Source: Psoroptes ovis (taxonomy: Eukaryota; Arthropoda; Arachnida; Sarcoptiformes; Psoroptidae). Taken from it: a stretch of DNA of 64,000 nucleotides. Where the stretch lies: the NCBI GenBank assembly GCA_002943765.1, contig PQWQ01000003.1, forward strand, positions 1,798,001 to 1,862,000. The letters run 5' to 3'. How positions within the stretch are numbered: the stretch's first letter is position 1; each line of letters starts with the position of its first letter. Below the pieces are notes generated by a model, which was given only the letters and a program-made list of their open reading frames with translations, had not been told where the DNA came from and did not search any database. Shown piece by piece: positions 59,901-64,000 of this stretch. A program made the translations under genes and the position numbers.

Positions 59901-61273
59901 AAAACATAATAATACATTGATCGATCGAGAAAAAAAATGAACATTGAAGCAATATTACAATATTATTGCATCAAATAAACATCATATAAAGTTAGTTTTT
60001 TTTTGTTGAAGATATAAGATAAAAGAAATTTATTTGGCCAGAAAAAAAACGAAAATATTTCCCGTTCTCATTTCTCATTTGGTTCAAACAAACAAACGAA
60101 AAAAATTAAAAAGTAATTTCATTTCAAAATATTTTCGATTGCAAATATTTTTCCCGAAATTGCAATTTCAAATAGAGAAACATTTTTTCACAGTTTTTTC
60201 TCTCATCAGAGATTCAGAGAAAATCGGAACAAATGACTGACCGACCGACCAACAGACCGACCGGTCGAGGCATTTGATAAAACCAAAGAAAATTTTCGAC
60301 AGAAAAATTGAAAAAAACTGATAGCAACATCTAAATAATGCTCAATGATGCTGCATTTGTTACATAAATTTTATTTATTGAAATTGTTGAAATGGCAAAA
60401 ATCTATGCAAATTTTTGTATGTTGTATGATTTGTAAGTTTTTTTTCACTTAATTCATATGATAATTAATAATAATAACAAAAAAAATAACAAAATATCCG
60501 ACAAGGCGCAGCCTGTTTTTTCATTTCTTCATATTTTGTTCCCGTAAATTTGTACTGAATCAAATCATTTTTATGAAATGAAACATTATTTGATCATTCA
60601 TTCATACATTTGCTTATTTTTCGTAGACTTTTACATTCATCATAGATTAAGCAATTAGTTTGATCAATTAATTGAGTAGTTACAATAATAATAAAAATAA
60701 TGGTCAAGCGATCCCAGGTAAAAGCGAAATATTTTTTTCGGGCAAAAATAAATAGCGAGAGTAATATTATGAGAAACATGAAATGTTTTTTTGCAAGAAA
60801 ACGGAACATAAGATATAAAATTGAAAATGGAAAATTGAACAGAAACATTCAGCAAACAAACAAACAACATTAAACTAAAATAAACATCAAACATTCATTG
60901 ACTTGTTGGTTTATTTGTTTATTATTATCATTATTAGTATGATGATTGCATTTTATATTAATAAATTTCATTTGTATGAAAAGAAAAAAATTAGTCAATG
61001 TTTTATCAAGTATTTGATAAAAGTATTTTGATGATTTTTGCACATCAAAACATTATCGAATAGTACATTTTATCATAATCATTTTTAAATTTTGATTAAA
61101 AAATTTAACAAAGAAAAAACTTCTCATCAAGAAATAATCATCATTTGTTTGTTTCATGATTTTACTCAAAAGATTATGCAAGAAATATTACAAACACCTA
61201 CCTAAACTTTGGAAATATATATGAAACAAAATGATTGATGATTAATGGATCGTAGGATCAGGATGATGATAAA

Positions 61274-61297
61274 GATGATGATGATGATGATGATGAT
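61274..61297 (+). repeat. (GAT)8 microsatellite
   Basis: Eight perfect GAT units. Confidence 0.85.
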
Positions 61298-63565
61298 ACG
61301 TGGTTGATAGAGAAAAATTATTTGAAATCAAATTGAAACTGATGTAAACCGGAAATAGATTATCAGAAAAGATAAAAAATGGTGAAAATTTTCAATAAAA
61401 ATTAGGAAATTCTGTTAAAATAATTGTCCAATGCATCAATGATGATGATGTTGTGGTTGTAATTGAGGAAAATGATGAACGTAAGAATAATAATGATATG
61501 GATGATGTAAATGATGATGATGATGATGTAAAATGTGCATCCATGATTAATTGATTTCAAATTATGAAATGATTGATTAATGTGTTTGATTGATTCTTCA
61601 TCATTTCAAATGAGAAAAAACACAAACATACGTGGTTTGTTTGATTATTCAGACCATTATTGATGATCAATGAAAATTAATTTCAAAAATTAAAATTATC
61701 ATTAAAATAGAAAAGAAATTCAATGAATGATTTATTCAATAATTAATTGATCAATTGATTGAGAAAATATTCCTGATGATAATTAATTTTTTTTTTTCAT
61801 TAATAATCAATAATAAAAAGCAAGCACTTGTGTCTAAATATTTCACAAATATAAACAATAAATTAAATAATGAAATCATGAAATGGATTGAATGAAACGG
61901 AAATCAAATATAAATTATTTCAATTAATTTTTTTTTCAATCGATAAAATTAATATTCATTTCATTTCAAATGCTTAGCTGCGTTGTTGCCAATTGAATTG
62001 GATTGTGTTCGATCGATTGGACTGCTGTCTATGTGCGAATACACTGGTTTTTGTTAAATTAATTTTTATTCGGAAATTTTATCATGCATATAATCATATG
62101 CATACAAAAGGTGAATGAAAATTGATTCAATAAAAATTGCCAAAAAAATTTTGAGGAAAATATTGATGATATAATGCTAATAATAATTATGATGCTGTTT
62201 GAGGATATTTGAAACAAAACAAAAAATTATCACGGCTGATTATTGGGACATTCGAAATGATGATTGAAGTATTTATTCATATAAATATATGATGAATGAA
62301 TTCACGAACAAATGATTAAAAAAAGAATGAATTTTCAAACTTCATTAGAGATTATTTTGATTTTTTTTTGGCTTATTGTTTTATTATTGGTTATTAATCA
62401 ATGAGAAAATATATACGGAAATTTTTCATATTCATTTTTTTACATTTGAATTCAACAATTATGAAAAAAATCAAAATAAAATGAATGATGAATTACTTAA
62501 AATATTTGATTAATTATTGGACCTGTATATTCAATATTATTAAACAGATGTATGTTTGATGTATTGATGATGGCCAAAAATAATTGCAAATAATTATTAT
62601 TTTGATTATAAAAGGAATAATTGATTATCAAATGCTTGATTATTCTTCGTCTGGAAAAAAGGGGCAAAATTACTGTTATTTTCTAAGATGAGATGATTGA
62701 GATAATTGTACGATGTGAGTAGAATTAATCTAAAAATTATTAAATCAATGATGATAATACGAAGAATCGATGATGTTAATGATGCCCAAAAAAACGAAAA
62801 AATTGAAAAAAGTGAAAATCAAATCAAAATTGATCGAAAAACCTTCAATTTTTTTTTAATTTTTACTTTCAAACCTTCTAGTTTTCAAATATTTAAAATA
62901 ATTTCCTTAAATTATCTTTGTTAATTGTTTATAATTATCATTTTTTTTCTTACATTTTATTGAAGATCAATCATGAACAAAAAAAAATTATCAATGACAA
63001 TTTCGAGGATAACAATCAATTATGTGAATGAATTTTTTGTTTTTATGTTTTATTATCATCAATAATGAAAATGAAAATAAATAATAAAAAAAAATGTTGA
63101 AAATTCCAAGCACAAGAAACACAAATTTATTGACAAAGTAATTTTCATTCATTCAACAAGGTGTTTGTTGATCTTGTTTGAAGTAGCACACATTAAAAAT
63201 GTCGATGAAAAGAACGCATTGATGAAAATCATTTATTTTGAATGTAAATATTCTAATATTTTTAAATTATAAATTGGACAAATTTTCATCATTATTTGAA
63301 TTGCAAATTGCAACAAAATTTGGAGAATTTTTCATTTTTTGCTGTCAAAATGATGTCAAATGTATTTTCTTTGAAAATTTCTTCAACCAGATTTTTAGTA
63401 AAATTTCATTTTCTTTTCTTCAAATATTTATTTTTGAAAAAAATTGAATTGAATGAAAAATTCATATTTTATCAACAATGTTTGATTAATTGATGTTTAT
63501 ATGTTGCAATAAGAATTTTTTTGACAAAAAAATCAGAAAAATACCTGAGGAAAATCGACAGCGAT

Positions 63566-63581
63566 GGAGAGAGAGAGAGAG
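63566..63581 (+). repeat. (GA)n run followed by purine-rich tract
   Basis: About eight GA units, then GGGAGAGGGAAGGGAAATG to about 63608, a strongly purine-biased strand. GAGA-factor-like binding is possible but unproven. Confidence 0.7.
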
Positions 63582-64000
63582 TGAATGATGGGAGAGGGAA
63601 GGGAAATGACCTTCCTCTAGAAAAATCATCGAAAGTCAATGATCATTCAATGATTTTTGTTTATTTATGTTTTTGCATATGTTTGTAATGTTTCATTTTC
63701 ATTTATATAAAAATAAGAATGTGAAAATTTATTATTGTCAATGAAATTTGGCTGAATGAAATGAATGGATGCAGAAAATGAGAATAACAAAGATTGGAAA
63801 ATGATTGCGATTAATGAATCGAAATTGAAATTTTTCTATCTTTAATCATTTTCATTCATTTTGAATTATTCATATTGAATTATCATTGAATTAATTACAC
63901 TTGATTCATTCATTTGATTATCAATCAAATTTTTCTGAATGTGATAAGTGAATTGAGAAGTCAATTGAGAATATTCACTGATCAACATTTAGCCAATCGA

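Larger units (their letters stand above)
56980..64000. other. Terminal intergenic region, no gene recognised
   Basis: Seven kb of AT-rich sequence with microsatellites: GAT repeats at 61274-61297 and 61504-61530, a GA run at 63566-63581. Open frames such as 59035-59223, 59705-59920, 60594-60848 and 62706-62924 are short, Ile/Phe/Lys-rich and motif-free. An AAGATGGCG string occurs at 59688-59696. No tRNA, rRNA or transposon signature was found. Confidence 0.6.

Noticed and set aside
1..64000. CRISPR array, operon-type promoters or bacterial terminators
   Set aside because: The window is a spliced eukaryotic genome; direct repeats seen are only microsatellites, LTRs and target duplications.

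Overview
This is eukaryotic, very AT-rich DNA with short introns (about 50-80 bp inside most genes), asparagine/glutamine/aspartate-rich proteins and many ATG/ATC-type microsatellites. The protein set (SoxD, CTCF, stoned-A/stoned-B, an AA15 chitin-type monooxygenase, a glycine-rich cuticle-like protein) is that of an arthropod. Base composition and gene texture resemble an astigmatan (house-dust-mite-like) mite; the species is inference. All main gene models were spliced by hand, with phase-compatible GT/AG junctions.

Layout. 1-5434 (+): the 3' part of an ARHGAP1/RhoGAP68F-type Sec14-RhoGAP gene. 5.4-10.3 kb: no gene seen. 10279-16689 (-): a SoxD (Sox5/6/13-type) gene whose 3.5 kb intron holds a 1467-bp insertion flanked by TTAA with CCCTTTCAC terminal inverted repeats, i.e. 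piggyBac-like. 16.7-22.9 kb: no gene seen. 22911-25651 (-): CTCF with 11 zinc fingers in seven coding exons. 26717-27364 (-): a small single-pass membrane protein with a Cys-rich ectodomain. 28657-33449: a complete Ty3/gypsy retrotransposon of CsRn1 type on the minus strand, with two LTRs identical by eye, intact gag and pol, and a 4-bp target duplication. 33823-34655 (-): glycine-rich cuticle-like protein. 39633-44885 (+): stoned-A followed after 51 nt by stoned-B, the dicistronic arrangement known from Drosophila. 45809-46270 (+): small protein of unknown role with a Cys-cluster tail. 46371-47639 (-): secreted AA15 lytic polysaccharide monooxygenase. 48183-49892 (+): ORC4, one exon. 51076-55050 (-): HMG-CoA reductase, with a possible extra first coding exon at 56768-56979. 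The proposed first intron of that model contains a 5'-truncated LINE fragment (56074-56602) with a 14-bp target duplication. 57-64 kb: no gene seen.

The genes are unrelated housekeeping and developmental genes, not a pathway cluster: synaptic vesicle endocytosis (stoned), genome architecture (CTCF), replication licensing (ORC4), mevalonate synthesis (HMG-CoA reductase), cuticle or chitin biology (LPMO, Gly-rich protein), neural/skeletal-type transcription control (SoxD) and Rho GTPase signalling. The most notable observations are the stoned locus in a probable mite, where stoned-A has no internal in-frame Met and the spacer to stoned-B is open and in frame; the piggyBac-like element; the apparently young CsRn1-type retrotransposon; the possible N-terminal exon of HMG-CoA reductase; and CTCF-like motifs upstream of the CTCF gene itself.
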